Numbered from the stretch's first letter, positions 31,637 to 43,508 are shown. The stretch: 64,000 nucleotides of DNA from Taxillus chinensis (GCA_023512835.1 CM042090.1:57647865-57711864), one strand, 5' to 3'. Notes: generated from the sequence alone by a model not told the origin. Numbers and translations are program-made.

Positions 31637-32125
31637 TATGTACCAGCTTGTGTATGATTGTATTTGCTGCTATAGCCTGTAATTATATCTGGTGGAATAA
31701 TTGTATCACGACACAGCACTTGTACACAAGCAAGGCATGTAGATGTTAGGTGCATGGGATGGGTTGGGGAGACATGATCCCTACTGAGCTGTGGTTGCTC
31801 ACCCCTCCTACCATGTTGTTTTCTTTTCAGGAACCTATAGGCGTTAGGTGGGACCCCAAGGTGGAAGACCTTATTTATTTTATTGTTTATGTTATTTTAT
31901 TATGGGAACTGATGTAACCCCAATGGGGATGGATTGAAAAGAAGACTTTGTATTAAAGACTGATTTGGTTTGTGGACTGCTTGATGGACTTTATTTTTCT
32001 TGAATGTGTTGTGAATGTTTAAAATGTTCGGTTCTTGGTTTGTATCCTAACCCCTTTGCCCTCCGTGTGGGTAAAAAGGGGAGTCACGTACCGGTTTCCT
32101 CGGGTTGGAAATCCGGGGCGTGACA

Positions 32126-32502
32126 GCTATGGCCAATGGCTGTAACATGCCCGCCGGCCGCTAATGTTCTGCCTTCACCTGCTGACACGTGAGGCATCAC
32201 GAAACAAAGGCAGCTACATCGCGTTTCATCCCAGGCCACCAAAAATGTCCCCGAAGCGCATGGTACATCTTCGTACCCCCTGGATGCACAGCAACTCGAG
32301 ACTGGTGAAACTCCCTCATCACCTCATCCCTGAGAGAAGAAGCCACAACTAACCGTCCCTGGAAAGACAACTCATGCTCAGGACCCTCTGTCCACTCCTC
32401 AGATAGCTCACCAACCTCAATATGGGCACGGAGAACTTCACACTCAATGTCACCCAACTGTCCCTCCCGGACGTGCTGGTACAACTTAGGCACAACCACC
32501 AA
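32126..32502 (-). pseudogene. element B integrase N-terminal part
   Basis: Minus strand. The zinc domain shows [20 protein letters not shown] then [20 protein letters not shown], and the frame runs to the edge of element A. A TAG lies near 32154 where relatives have Gln before RPAG. The catalytic core is the piece at 13782-14036. Confidence 0.87.
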
Positions 32503-34098
32503 AGGACTCAGGACTGTCCCACCATCACGAACAACAGGCTGCAGCTACAACATTGCCAACTGCTCCATCAGCTTCCACTCTCTCACGGCCACCTCAGCTT
32601 TCCCTTTCCTGCTCAACGCGTCAGCCACAACATTACCCTTGTCCGGGGTATAGGCGAGAGTAAAGTCAAAGGTCTGCAAATACTCAACCCATCTCCTCTG
32701 CCTCAAATTCAAGTCCTTCTGAGTGAAGATGTACTTAAGGCTCTTGTGATCAGAAAACACTACAAACTTTTCCCCCAAAAGGTAATGTTGCCAACTCTTC
32801 AAGGCAAAGATGACAGCCGCCAACTCAAGATCATGGGTAGGGTAATTCTGCTCATGAGGCTTCAGCTGCCTCGACCCATAGGCTACCACACTGTGCTCCT
32901 GCATAAGCACACACCCCAAACCAACCCTGGACGCATCACAATATACCTCATATGGGGTATCCTCCCGAGGTAACCTCAACACCAGTGCAGTGGTCAAACG
33001 GGTTTTGAGAGCCTCAAACGCCTGCTGACACTTGTCAGTCCACTCAAACTTCACTCCCTTCTGAGTCAACACTGTCATAGGAGCTGCCAAACGGGAGAAT
33101 CCCCCTACAAAACGACGGTAATAGCCTGCCAAGCCAAGAAAACTACGAATCTCGAAAACATTGGCTGGCCTCTCCCATGATGACAACGCCTCAATCTTGG
33201 CTGGGTCCACTCTAACCCCTTCAGCTGACACTACGTGGCCAAGAAAATGGACCTCCTGTATCCAAAACTCGCATTTGCTAAACTTAGCAAACAACCGCTG
33301 ATCCCTCAAGGTTTGCAATACTGTTGCCAGATGTTCCACATGCTCCCTCTCGGTCTTGGAATATACCAAGATATTGTCTATAAATACCACCATGAACGAG
33401 TCTAAGTATGGGGCAAAGACTTGGTTCATCAAATGCATGAACACTGCTGGTGCATTAGTGAGCCCGAAAGGCATCATTACCCACTCATAGTGCCCATACC
33501 TGCACCAAAAAGCCGTCTTAGGGATGTCCTCCTCCCTAACCCTTAACTGGTGATACCCCGACCGTAGATCTATCTTGGAAAACCACCGGGCTCCACTCAA
33601 CTGGTCAAACAGGTCATCGATCCGAGGCAACGGATACTTGTTCTTCACAGTCACCAAATTCAACTTCCTATAGTCGATGTAAAGGCGTAGTGTGCCATCT
33701 GCCTTCTTTGCAAAGAGCACCGGAGCACCCCAAGGTGAGGTACTCGATCTAATATACCCCTGGTCCACCAACTCCTCTATCTGCCGCTAAAGCTCCCTCA
33801 GCTCGGCTGGCCCCATACGATATGCTACTTGGGAGATTGGACCAGTCCCCGGTACCAACTCAATGGTGAACTCAACACTCCTCTTAGGAGGTAAACTCCT
33901 CAACTGGTCAGGAAAGACATCTTGAAATTGGTCAACAACTGCTGGCCACACTCTCTTTTCCACTTTTCCTTCCTCAGCAAAGGTCAGGGCTGTCAACCTG
34001 TGGGTAATGGCACCCCACTGGTTCGACACTGGCCCAGTCCAACTCGCCTCACAGTCCCACTCCCCCTGCAGGGTGTAAGAGGTCCCTGCAGGTGTCAC
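32503..34098 (-). pseudogene. element B reverse transcriptase and RNase H, RT active site altered
   Basis: Minus strand. From 34098: [20 protein letters not shown] to [20 protein letters not shown] near 33788 sits at a Gln position. The 408-residue frame 33771-32545 then covers most of the RT ([60 protein letters not shown]) and RNase H ([51 protein letters not shown]). The catalytic motif reads [11 protein letters not shown] (near 33385) instead of FIDD, so the second metal-binding Asp is Asn. This copy of RT should be inactive even where the frame is open. Confidence 0.9.
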
Positions 34099-34134
34099 AA
34101 AGGATACACGCCGCCAATAACAATCTATCTTGGC

Positions 34135-35840
34135 CTAGAATGCCAGGAGCCAATCCATACCCAAAATTAGATCAAATGTATGCAAGGGCAATACATACAG
34201 GTCGAAGCTCAACTCCACACTTCCTATGGTTAACACACAGTCATGGCAAACACGCCGCACCTCAATCATACCCCCCACTGGAGATTCAACAACTAGGGGC
34301 TTCGCTGCCTCCACACAAGCTAACCCCAAGCTATCTATTACAAGCTCAGCAACAAAAGAACATGATGCACCCGTATCGAAAAGAACAGAGGCTAATGTAC
34401 GGGAAATCAAAAGGGTACCTCTCACCACCGATGGTCCTGCTCCACCCTCAGCCGGTGGGGGTGGTAGCTCAGCCTCCTCCTGGTACGTCACCTCCAGTGC
34501 AAACACCCTCCCTTGGCCTGTGCCACTGGTCGGCTCACTCACTGGACGCTTCCCACCAAGACTGCCTCCAGCTTCAGTCTGCTGTCGCTCTGGCCTCCCC
34601 TGAGGTCGGGTCTGGCTAGATCCTGCCTGGCTGGCCTGCCACTGACGTGCTGGCCTCTCAGCTGGTGTACAAAAGCTAGCATCACTCCTCATGCTGGATG
34701 CCACGCCTCCTACTCCCCTGTTGCTACTCCTGCAAACCCGGCGCAAATGGCCCTCTCGTCCACAGTTGTTGCATCGCCAATCCTTCTTAGGACACTCCCC
34801 CTTGAAGTGACCCTTCTCCCCACAGCAGTGACAACCACTAGGTAGACCCCCCGATAGACCCCTCTGTCCACTACCGCCAAAGGTAGACCTTCCTGGGTTC
34901 ACAAATGGTAGACCCCGGCTGCGGAAAGAAATACTATCTCTATCCTTAGTCTTGGGCCTCTTGGACCCAGAATCGCGTTCAGACCCACCTTGCAACTGGC
35001 GACCCTGATGGACCTGCCTCCCATCCTCCAGCTCCCTCTTAGCTATATGTGCTGTCTCAACAACTTCAGCATAGGTCCTCAAATGCAGAATCGCCACCCT
35101 CTGCCTAAGAGCTGGCCTAAGACCCAAGGTGAACTTGTGGGCCTTCAGGTCCTCCTTTGCCACAGTCTCGGGGGCAAACCTACTCGAGCTCCGAACTCCC
35201 GCTCATACTCGGGCACCGTCTTTGATCCTTGCTTCAGGCTGCCAAATTCTTCTCTCTTCTGCCATCTCAAAGATTCCGGGAAGAACTCATCATGGAAGAG
35301 CTGTAGAAACTCCTCCCAAAGCATGAACTGCACCGCACGGCTCCCCGTGACAGTCAACCACCACTCCAGAGCATTCCCCTTCAGCTGCCGAATGGCCAGT
35401 CTCACCTTATCCTCCTCCCGGGGTAGGAGAAAGGAAAACACGTGCTCAATCTGCCTCAGCCAGTGCTCAGCTAACACTGGGTCCTCCTCGCCTTTGAATC
35501 GCGGAGGTTGTTCCTTTCGGAACCGTGTCACCACATCGTCCTCTGCACGAGTCGGTATGCCACTCAGCGAACCCTCACACTCCCTTGGTAACTCCCCCGC
35601 TGGTGGTGGCGGTGGTGGTGGTACCACCTGCTGTGCCGCCATCTCACGGCGCACCTCCTCCCGGACTTCTTACCGGATACCCTCCCTCAGCTTTTGGACC
35701 TCCAGCCGGATGCCTTCTCGCAGCCTACGCCAAAGAATACGCGCATGTCCTCCAACGGACTGCCCCGCACCCGGGCCCTCATGGGCAGATGACTCATCAG
35801 CCACTACCCCGGACGCAAGCGTCACTCTCCTCGGTGGCAT
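34135..35840 (-). pseudogene. element B gag and protease
   Basis: Minus strand, start at the ATG at 35840 (MPPRRVTLASGVVADESSAH). A TAA near 35671 is followed by the capsid core (35654-35145). A one-base loss near 35190 shifts the frame. From 35163 a long frame runs through LKAHKFTLGLRPALRQRVAI, two zinc knuckles (CHCCGEKGHFKGEC, CNNCGREGHLRRVC) and the protease (VLFDTGASCSFVAELVIDSL, FDLILGMDWLLAF). It stops at a TAG (34133-34135) that replaces Gln after LLAF. Gag and protease share one frame, so this family makes a gag-pol fusion without a frameshift. Confidence 0.88.
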
Positions 35841-36326
35841 TCTTACTACAAGAAGTAAGAAGCACAAACGTCAGAACGCGTTCGTCAATTATCGGGTTTC
35901 ACTACCTCTACCCCACTATCAAGTCAAGTAGTACATGGCATCACACACATGTTACACGTTGCACCAATCAACATTGCACACAGTTCAAATAAACAAGGAC
36001 CTTTCCTTGTAGTCATGCTCAAGGTACTTCAAGTAAAATCAGAGTTGCACAGTTCACACCTTATCACATTATTCACCCCTTTTTTTTATCACAATTACAA
36101 TTTTTCACAGGTATCCACGCCTTCACATACAACAACCAATGCAACTAGTGCCCTAATGCCAATGCATGCAAATCCTACCTCAGGTCTGGACTACCCCAAG
36201 TACACCTTAGAGGCTCCAAGAGGACCGTGTTGATCAGGAACGTCCCTCCAGGCTCCTCCAAAGGACTCAAGACAACCAGATCTACCCACTACCCTAGGCC
36301 AACTAGACCGTGCTCTGATACCATAT
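35841..36326 (-). other. element B leader and primer-binding site
   Basis: The primer site TGGTATCAGAGC reads on the minus strand at 36312-36323 and is intact. The leader is non-coding and close to those of A, C and E. Confidence 0.88.
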
Positions 36327-36830
36327 TTTCACGCCCCGGTTTTCCAACCCGAGGAGACCGGAACGTGACCCTCCCTTTACCCGGGTTTGGATAAAGGGGT
36401 GGAATACAACACACACTTTACATTTTATTTTCAGAGATCAAATCACATAATTATAAAATTCAAACCACATGCCTTTATTATCTTCCAAACTTCATTACAA
36501 TATCTCCCCACTGGGGTTACAAAGCCTCAACACAATTACATAACACAAATATCATAAAACAAAGCCACAAAACAGAACTCTTCCACCTTGGTGTTCCCAC
36601 CTAACGCCCGTAAGTTCCTGCAAGAAAACACACCACAATAGGAGGGGTAAGCAACCACAGCTCAGTAGGGATCAAGTCTCCCCCAACCCATCCCATGCAC
36701 CTATCCTCTATATGTGAGCGTGCACCAGTGCAGTGACGTGACATAGACATAACAAGAAAATCACACCACACAAACGAGCACAACCTCAGTTCCAGCCACA
36801 CAGGCTAACACTTTAACCACGTCTCAAACA

Positions 36831-36963
36831 AGTGATTTAACCGCCTCTTCAGGCCAAGTTATTTAACCGCCTCTTCAGGCCACGTGATTTAACCGCCTCT
36901 TCAGGCCAAGTGATTTAACCGCCTCTTCAGGCCAAGTGATGTAACCGCCTCTTCAGGCCAAGT
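36831..36963 (-). repeat. 26-bp tandem array in B LTR
   Basis: Five head-to-tail units containing TTTAACCGCCTCTTCAGGCC plus AAGTGA (plus-strand reading). The same unit forms arrays in both E LTRs. Confidence 0.9.
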
Positions 36964-37528
36964 ACCAAACAGACAAGCACACAGCATACACCTTGGTCAC
37001 TCAAGCATAAAATCAAACACTTGGCATGCACACATTCACAAGTGCACAAACCCAGCTTCTCAGGCATAAAAACAAACACTTAGCATGCGTGTTTACAAAC
37101 CCACAAATCCAGCCTCTCAAGCATAAAAACAAACACGTACTGGCATATTTACACAAGCATATTCACACAGGCATTTTATCAAACATGTAACATGCACTAA
37201 CCACCCAACATATGAAAACACACCAAAACGCCACTAAAGGCCAACATTCATATAGGAGGTCACACCTATATGAATTTACATATAAATATTATAGCAACAA
37301 TAGAAACTCTACAAATCTTCTACACATGGTCTAACCCCAGGACAGACCAAGAAAGACAGAACCCCTACCTTGAAAACGTCCTCCTGCTCTTGCTCCCGAG
37401 TTAGATGCCGTCATCCCCACGCAAGACGCTCCGACAGCAAGCCAGCAGCTCTCCTTCCTTCCCTCTCTCTCTCTCTCTCTGCGACGGCTACAAAGAACCC
37501 TAACCCTAGAACAAGGAGTCTTCACTTC

Positions 37529-37606
37529 TATATATAGGCATCACAACATCAAAACGACGTAGTTTTGATTTAGAGAAACCCAGGATCAAAACGACGTAGT
37601 TTTGAT
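37529..37606 (-). promoter_or_regulatory. B LTR TATA box and paired ACGT palindromes
   Basis: A TATATATA stretch (about 37529-37536) with palindromes at 37548-37569 and 37585-37606. The G-box inverted repeat expected upstream is degenerate here (AACGCCAATTCCCCAATTGG near 37740). Confidence 0.65.
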
Positions 37607-38139
37607 CACACAAGCTACCACCTTCTCGCTTCCATATAAGGCAAAATATTCATAATTTCAACATTGTCCTTTGGGGAAAAATCATTTGAATGACAAAACC
37701 AAGGTAACCATGTAAAAATATGTTTGCACGCCAATTTGAACGCCAATTCCCCAATTGGCGTGCAGCTCCAAATGCACTCAAACTTTACGCCAAGCCTCCT
37801 TGCACCATGTAAAAGACATCCATGCAATAAAAACCTTGCACGCCAAATGGGTCCAATTCGCATGCACGTCCGTTTGGCCTGAAACTTCTGTGGTAGATAG
37901 AAGACATCATTCTAAGAATCTTTTGGTCTGCACACCAATTCATCTGAGCCCATCTACTAGGTCAAAATCTAGAAAGTTCCCATTCAGAAGGCAAGACTGA
38001 CTAACTCAAAACACGGGTCCTTACATCCAAGGTGTTTTAGCTAAAGTGTGTGGGAAGGAAACTCCCTAAAACCCAACAATTTCCACTCACAAGGCATCTG
38101 TGGTTAACTTCGTACATACCACAAACACGGGTCATTACA

Positions 38140-38155
38140 CCTCCACTCTGGACCG

Positions 38156-38186
<31 letters not shown>

Positions 38187-38598
38187 GGGCGTGTGTGTGT
38201 GTGATGGCTCCAGGGAAGGTAGGGTTTGGTTTTCCTTTTCTTTTCTCTTATTTTCTTTCTTTTATAATTTTGTTTTTAATAGAAGCCCAAGACCAAATGC
38301 AGCCCAATGGTGGTTAAGCGAACCCAAGAAGATAGGCAAAACAGCCCACTCTCTCATATTGGGTTTTCCTTTGAAGGGAAACCCAAAGCTCAAAATACAA
38401 AGCCAGGTAATTTAAAAGGGAATATAAAATTATTTGCAAAATCCCAAAAATACCCCTCAGGGCCTCAAATCCCAAATTTAGTCCAAGTACAGTCAAAATT
38501 CTCCATTTGATGAGCATGTCATTGTGCTGATATTCATTTGTTAAAATAAGGTCTCTAACTCAAGGCTATCTCTAAGGCTTCTCAAATACGGGTCCTTA
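38140..38598 (-). mobile_element. element D 3' LTR, outer-end fragment
   Basis: Matches 54210-54667 of the 5' LTR, from CCTCCACTCTGG to CGGGTCCTTACA, including the CT stretch and the GCGTGTGTGTGTGTG run. The remaining 1.8 kb of the LTR is missing because B inserted here and B's far side was then lost. Confidence 0.88.
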
Positions 38599-38768
38599 CA
38601 TCCTCTCCCCCTTAAAGACATTTCGTCCTCAAAAAGAAAATGCGGAATCAAAGGAAACAACAACCACAACCAATGAATAGACCACTAACACAAATGAATA
38701 CACGCATCAAACAACCAGTTGGACAAGTACCTGACTATGTTGATGTTTGCCTTCCTCCCTCCCTTCAG
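38599..38768 (-). other. element D polypurine tract and post-pol region
   Basis: Minus strand: TTAAGGGGGAGAGGA next to the LTR, preceded by TTTTTGAGGACGAAATG, a copy of the pol end. Otherwise non-coding. Confidence 0.8.
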
Positions 38769-40200
38769 GGTTGTTCGTCCGCGAACAGGTCAGGGTAGTG
38801 AGCACGCATCTCAGCCTCACATTCCTAAGTCTCTTCCTCCATACCGCGGTGTTTCCATAACACCCGAACTAGCGGAATAGTCTTCCCTCACAGCTGCTTC
38901 ACGCGCCTATCCAAAATATGGATTGGTGCCTCAACAATCGTCATATCCTCCCCAATATCCAGGGTACTCTAATCCAGCACATGTGTGGGATCTGGGTGGT
39001 ATTTCTGCAACTGGGATATTTGGAAAACATCATGAACTCTGCTCAAACTGGGAGGCAATGCCAGTCTATAAGCAACAGGTCCAACTTTGCTCAAAATCTC
39101 GAATGGTCCAATGTATCGTGGAGATAACTTGGATCCCTTTCCAAATCTCTTATGCCCTCTCCGTGGAGAAACACGAAGAAACACGTGGTCTCCAACCAGA
39201 AACTCCAATGGCCTGCATCGGCGATCCGCATAAGACTTTTGTCTACTCTGGGCCGTAAGAAGGCGCTGCCTGATCAGTTGGACTTTTGTCGTAGCCTCTT
39301 GGACCAATTGAGGTCCCAACATAGCTACCTCTCCAGCTTCTGCCCAACATAATGGAGACCGACAAGGTCTGCCATACAATGCCTCAAACAGGGCCATCCC
39401 AATAGAAGCCTGGTAACTATTATTATAGGCAAACTCTACCAAAGGAAGGTGAGAAGCCGATGATCCCCCAAAATCAAGCACACAGCTCTCAACAGGTCTT
39501 CCAACGTTTAAATGGTCCTCTCTGACTGACCATCAGTCTCAGGATGGAAAGCAGTACTCAAATTAAGTCGCGTCCCCAATGCCTCTTGCAAACCATTCCA
39601 AAACCGAGAAGTGAATCGTGCATTTCTGTCTGAAACGATAGACAAAGGCACTCCATGCAATCGCACAATCTCATTAACATACAGTTGGCTCAACGTTCCG
39701 ATGGAGTCTCGCTCCCAACTAGCCAAGAAATGGGCCGATTTAGTCAATCGGTCTACAATGACCCAAATCATATCCTTCCTCCCAGAAGTGGTAGGAAGTC
39801 CTATCACAAAATCCATGGTAATAAGCTCCCACTTCCACTCAGCCACAGGCAATGGCTGTAATTGACCAGCAGGTCGTTGGTGCTCTGCCTTTACTTGTTG
39901 ACAAGTAAGGCACCTGGAAACAAACTCTGCTATACACCTCTTCAGTCCTGGCCACCAGAACTGTACTCGCATGGCATGATACATCTTAGTCCCTCCTGGA
40001 TGCACAGCCAAACGGGAATGATGAAACTCCCTCATCACATCCCCGCATAAGGAGGACAGTACTATCAAGCGCCCCTGAAATCTCAGCTCATGCTCAGTCC
40101 CTTCTATCCATTCCTCAGACAGTTCACCGGCATCTATCTGGGCCCGGATCACTTCACAGTCCACGTCCCCCAACTGTCCCTCATGGACATGCTGGTATAA
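38769..40200 (-). pseudogene. element D integrase and chromodomain-like tail
   Basis: Minus strand. The frame 40725-39508 covers the zinc domain ([40 protein letters not shown]) and the core: [20 protein letters not shown] (first Asp), [16 protein letters not shown] (second Asp), [13 protein letters not shown] (Glu). A TAA follows, at a Gln position, with a one-base shift. The frame 39481-38969 holds ASHLPLVEFAYNNSYQASIG and SPRYIGPFEILSKVGPVAYR. After a TAG at HVLD*, the chromodomain-like tail continues to about 38769. The catalytic triad is intact, so only a few changes separate this integrase from an open frame. Confidence 0.88.
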
Positions 40201-41555
40201 CTCTGGCATTACAGCAATAGAACATAGGACTACTTCTCCACTGCTAAAATCAGGTTGTACCTGCAGCACTGCTAATTGTTCCATCATTTTCCATTCTCTC
40301 ATTGAAACTTCAGCTTTTCCCTTCCTACTCAGTGCATCTGCAACTACATTCCCCTTTCCAGGTGTGTAGGAGAGTGTAAAGTCAAACATCTGCAAGTACT
40401 CCACCCATCTCCTCTCTCTCAAATTCAGATCCCTCTGGGTGAAGATGTACTGTAGGCTCTTGTGGTCAATGTATACCACAAATTTCTCCCCCAACAGGCA
40501 ATGTTGCCACGACTTCAAGGCAAAGATAACTGCTGCTAATTCCAGATCATGCGTTGGGTAATTCTGCTCATGGGGTTTAAGCTGTCGTGAGCCATAAGCT
40601 ATGACTTTGTGTTCCTGCATCAGAACACACCCCAATCCAACTCGGGACGCATCACAATACACCTCATAAGGCACTCCATCCCGTGGTAGACTCAAAACTG
40701 GTGCAGTAGTCAAACGAGTCTTCAATTCCTCAAAAGCTCACTGACACTTGTCTGTCCACTCAAATTTAACTCCTTTTCGTGTTAGGGCTATCATCGGTGC
40801 TGCTAACCGAGAGAACCCTTCCACGAAACGCCTGTAATATCCTGCCAGACCCAAGAAACTACGGATCTCAAAAACATTCGTGGGCCTTTTCCAAGATGAT
40901 ACAGACTCAATCTTGGTTGGGTCCACTCTAACTCCCTCGGCAGATACCACATGCCCAAGGAAATGCACCTCTTGCATCCAGAAGTCACACTTGCTGAATT
41001 TAGCATACAACTGGTGGTCTCGGAGCATCTGTAACACCACAGTCAAATGCTCCTCATGCTCCTCTCGGGTCCTTGAGTATACAAGGATGTCATCAATAAA
41101 TACCACCACAAAGGAATCTAGGTACGGGACAAATACCTGATTCATCAGGTGCATGAACACCGCTCGTGCATTCGTGAGCCCGAAAGGCATCACTAACCAC
41201 TCATAGTGCCCATATCTACACCTGAAAGCAGTCTTAGGAATATCCTCGCTCCGGACCCTCAACTGATGATACCTAGAACGCAAATCAATCTTTGAGAACC
41301 ACTGTGCCCCACTCAGCTGGTCAAACAGATCATCAATTCTCGGCAAAGGGTATTTGTTCTTTACTGTCACTTGGTTCAGCTTACGATAATCGATGCAGAG
41401 CCATAGTGAACCATCTGCCTTTTTAGCAAACAAGACTGGTGCACCCCAAGGTGATGTACTTGGGCGAATGAAACTTTTATCTCCCAGCTCCTTTATTTGC
41501 TTTTAAAGCTCCCTCAACTCGGCAGGTCCCATCCGGTATGCCACTTGTGAGATAG
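40201..41555 (-). pseudogene. element D reverse transcriptase (main part) and RNase H
   Basis: Minus strand. Resumes after element E with [15 protein letters not shown], a stop, then from 41433 [67 protein letters not shown] (catalytic DD near 41090) and [19 protein letters not shown] at 40735-40737, in a Gln/Ala position, separates it from RNase H ([51 protein letters not shown]). GATAG (41551-41555 and 49870-49874) is E's target duplication. Confidence 0.88.
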
Positions 41556-42078
41556 TGTCACGCCCCGGATTTCCAACCCGAGGAAACCGGTACGTGACTC
41601 CCCATTCACCCACACGGAGGGCAATGGGGTTGGATTACTGGATGCCACACAAGCAAGTCTAACAATTACAATAAATCAAATAAGCCACATCTTTATTTAA
41701 TTCCAAAACATCAAAGGTTCACAAAACAACCAAGTCCCTGATTACAGTTCAATCCCTTAGTACATTCCCCTCCCTAGGGTTACATAAATCATAAAAGTAC
41801 ATTACTGAAATGAACAATAGAGTGGAGAGGGTCTTCCACCTTGGTGTATCCACCTAACGCCTGTAAGTCCCTGGAAAACAAACAAACACAGTAGGAGGGG
41901 TGAGCAACCACAGCTCAGTAGGGATCATGTCTCCCCAACCCATCCCATGTTCCTAGCATCTACATGCCATGTGTACAAGTGCAGTGTCGTGATACAATAA
42001 TTTCAACAAACATAATAACAACCACATCAACAATTTACAATCTTCCACCGCCACACACAGGCTAACACTTTAACCACA

Positions 42079-42208
42079 AGTGATTTAACCGCCTCTTCAG
42101 GCCAAGTTATTTAACCGCCTCTTCAGGCCAAGTGATTTAACCGCCTCTTCAGGCCAAGTGATTTAACCGCCTCTTCAGGCCAAGTGATTTAACCGCCTCT
42201 TCAGGCCG
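42079..42208 (-). repeat. 26-bp tandem array in E 3' LTR (5 units)
   Basis: Contiguous TTTAACCGCCTCTTCAGGCC-type units without spacers, as in element B. Confidence 0.9.
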
Positions 42209-42737
42209 GATACCACAATCAAGCACACAACACACATGGTCACTCAAGCATACAACCAAACACTTGGTGTGCACCCGTTCACAAGCGCACAAACCCAACC
42301 ATTCAGGCCATAGAGCAAACATCCAGCATACATACATACACTAAACCACAAGTCCAGTCACATGGACATATTACCAAACACTTAATGGGCATATACACAC
42401 GGCTAAGTTCACACGGGCATTTCATCAAACATGTAGCAAGCATGTCATACAGGCATTTTATCAAACACTTTTCATGCATCACACAAACACCGAAACACCA
42501 AAATCGCCATTGAAGGCCAACATTCATATAGGAGGTCACACCTATATGAATTTACATATAAATAATATAACAGATATAACTCATATTCCGCCCTAGGACC
42601 CTAGGACGGAGGAGGATTTAGGAAGAACAAAATCCCTACCTTGAAAACGTCCTCCGGCTCTTGCTTCCACGCTAGACGTTGTCTTCCCCACGCACGACGC
42701 TCCGGCGAAGCAAGCCGGCAGCTCTCCTTCCTTCCTC

Positions 42738-42780
<43 letters not shown>

Positions 42781-42830
42781 GGACTGCACGGAAAAGAACC
42801 CTAACCCTAGAACAAGGAGTCTCCTCATCC

Positions 42831-43065
42831 TTATATAGACCTCCCATTATCAAAACGACGTAGTTTTGATTAAGTGAAACCCAGGATCAAAACGACGTAG
42901 TTTTGATTACACAAGTTAGCACCTTTCCGCACCCATATAGGCCAAAATACTCGGAATTTCAACATGGTCCTTTGGAGAAAGTTCCTTAGAATGTCAAAAC
43001 CAAGGGAACCATGCAAAAATATGCTCGCACGCCAATTTGCACGTGAATTCCCCAATTCACGTGCA
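42831..43065 (-). promoter_or_regulatory. E 3' LTR promoter modules
   Basis: TATATAA at 42831-42837, palindromes at 42849-42870 and 42886-42907, and a G-box inverted repeat at 43038-43065 (arms TGCACGTGAATT around CCCC). Confidence 0.65.
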
Positions 43066-43473
43066 GCTCCAAATGCACTCAAACTTTACCCCAAGTCTCC
43101 TTGCATCTTGTAGAGGCCTGAGAAGCAAAAATATGCTTGCACGTGAAATGGGTGAATTCACGTGCAGCTCCAAATGCTCTGAAATTTCTGTGGTAGATAG
43201 AGGACCTCATTCTAAGAAACTTTTGTTCTTGCACGCCAATTGTTTGAGGCCATCTATTAGGTCAAAAGTGAGCTCCAAGATCAGCCAAAACAGCTTAAAA
43301 CCGCCTGTATACGCATAAAGATCTCCCCTAGGGCATAAATGTACGCTATCGCTTGACACATACACCTCTCAAAAGTCCCCTCTTGGGCTCATCTCTTACC
43401 TTAAACTTGTGTACCAACATCCAAGGTGTTTGTGGTTAACTCCTTACACACGGGTTACACACGGGTCATTACA

Positions 43474-43508
43474 TCCTCTCCCCCTTAAGACTTTTCGTCC
43501 TCGAAAAG
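43474..43508 (-). other. element E polypurine tract
   Basis: Minus strand: TTTCGAGGACGAAAAG then TCTTAAGGGGGAGAGGA, directly beside the 3' LTR. It is the same tract as in A, C and F. Confidence 0.85.

Larger units (their letters stand above)
14037..32125 (+). mobile_element. Tekay-like gypsy element A, complete ends, TSD GCTAT, split by element F
   Basis: Begins TGTAAGGACCCG, ends GGGGCGTGACA, and is flanked by GCTAT on both sides (14032-14036, 32126-32130). LTRs are 14037-15892 and 30275-32125 and look nearly identical. Primer site at 15896 and polypurine tract at 30261. Without the nested element F (18187-27037) it is about 9.2 kb. The gag-pol order ending in a chromodomain-like tail places it in the Tekay/Del chromoviruses. 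It inserted in the integrase of element B. The coding region has many one-base shifts although the LTRs look young; most of those inspected fall at CAG or CTG. Confidence 0.95.
30275..32125 (+). mobile_element. element A 3' LTR
   Basis: 1851 bp, aligning end to end with 14037-15892. Differences include CTG here against TCG or a lost base in the 5' LTR: GGCTGGGTTT vs GGTCGGGTTT, AACTGATG vs AATCGATG, GACTGATT vs GATCGATT. Followed by the GCTAT duplication. Confidence 0.95.
32126..38139 (-). mobile_element. Tekay-like gypsy element B, 3' end truncated, split by element A
   Basis: Minus-strand element of the C family: its 5' LTR end, with the Tekay-type CCGGAACGTGACCCTCCC stretch near 36359, is close to C's. 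The body runs from the LTR at right through gag, protease, RT and RNase H to the integrase, and continues at 13782-14036 beyond element A. The chromodomain and 3' LTR are missing. At the right it abuts a fragment of D's LTR (38140), so it inserted into D; CCTCC (38140-38144) would be one copy of its target duplication. It carries many TAG stops at CAG positions. Confidence 0.87.
36327..38139 (-). mobile_element. element B 5' LTR, outer boundary ambiguous
   Basis: The inner end is at 36327 (CGTGAAA, mutated from CGTGACA). Two possible outer ends exist: TGTAAGGACCCG at 38025 and TGTAATGACCCG at 38139. The 114 bases between them contain GTGGAAATTGTTGGGTTTTA, also found early in C's LTR (from about 55518), so 38139 is favoured. 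The LTR holds a 26-bp tandem array, the palindrome pair and a TATA box. Confidence 0.75.
41556..43473 (-). mobile_element. element E 3' LTR
   Basis: 1918 bp, matching 47985-49869 throughout. It has five 26-bp tandem units against four in the other LTR, and scattered CAG/CTG-centred differences, for example CACCGAAAC here vs CACCAGAAAC, and GCTCGCACG vs GCCTGCACG. Confidence 0.94.

Noticed and set aside
42079..42208. CRISPR-like array
   Set aside because: The 26-bp units are contiguous with no unique spacers, lie in plant LTRs, and recur in paired LTRs.
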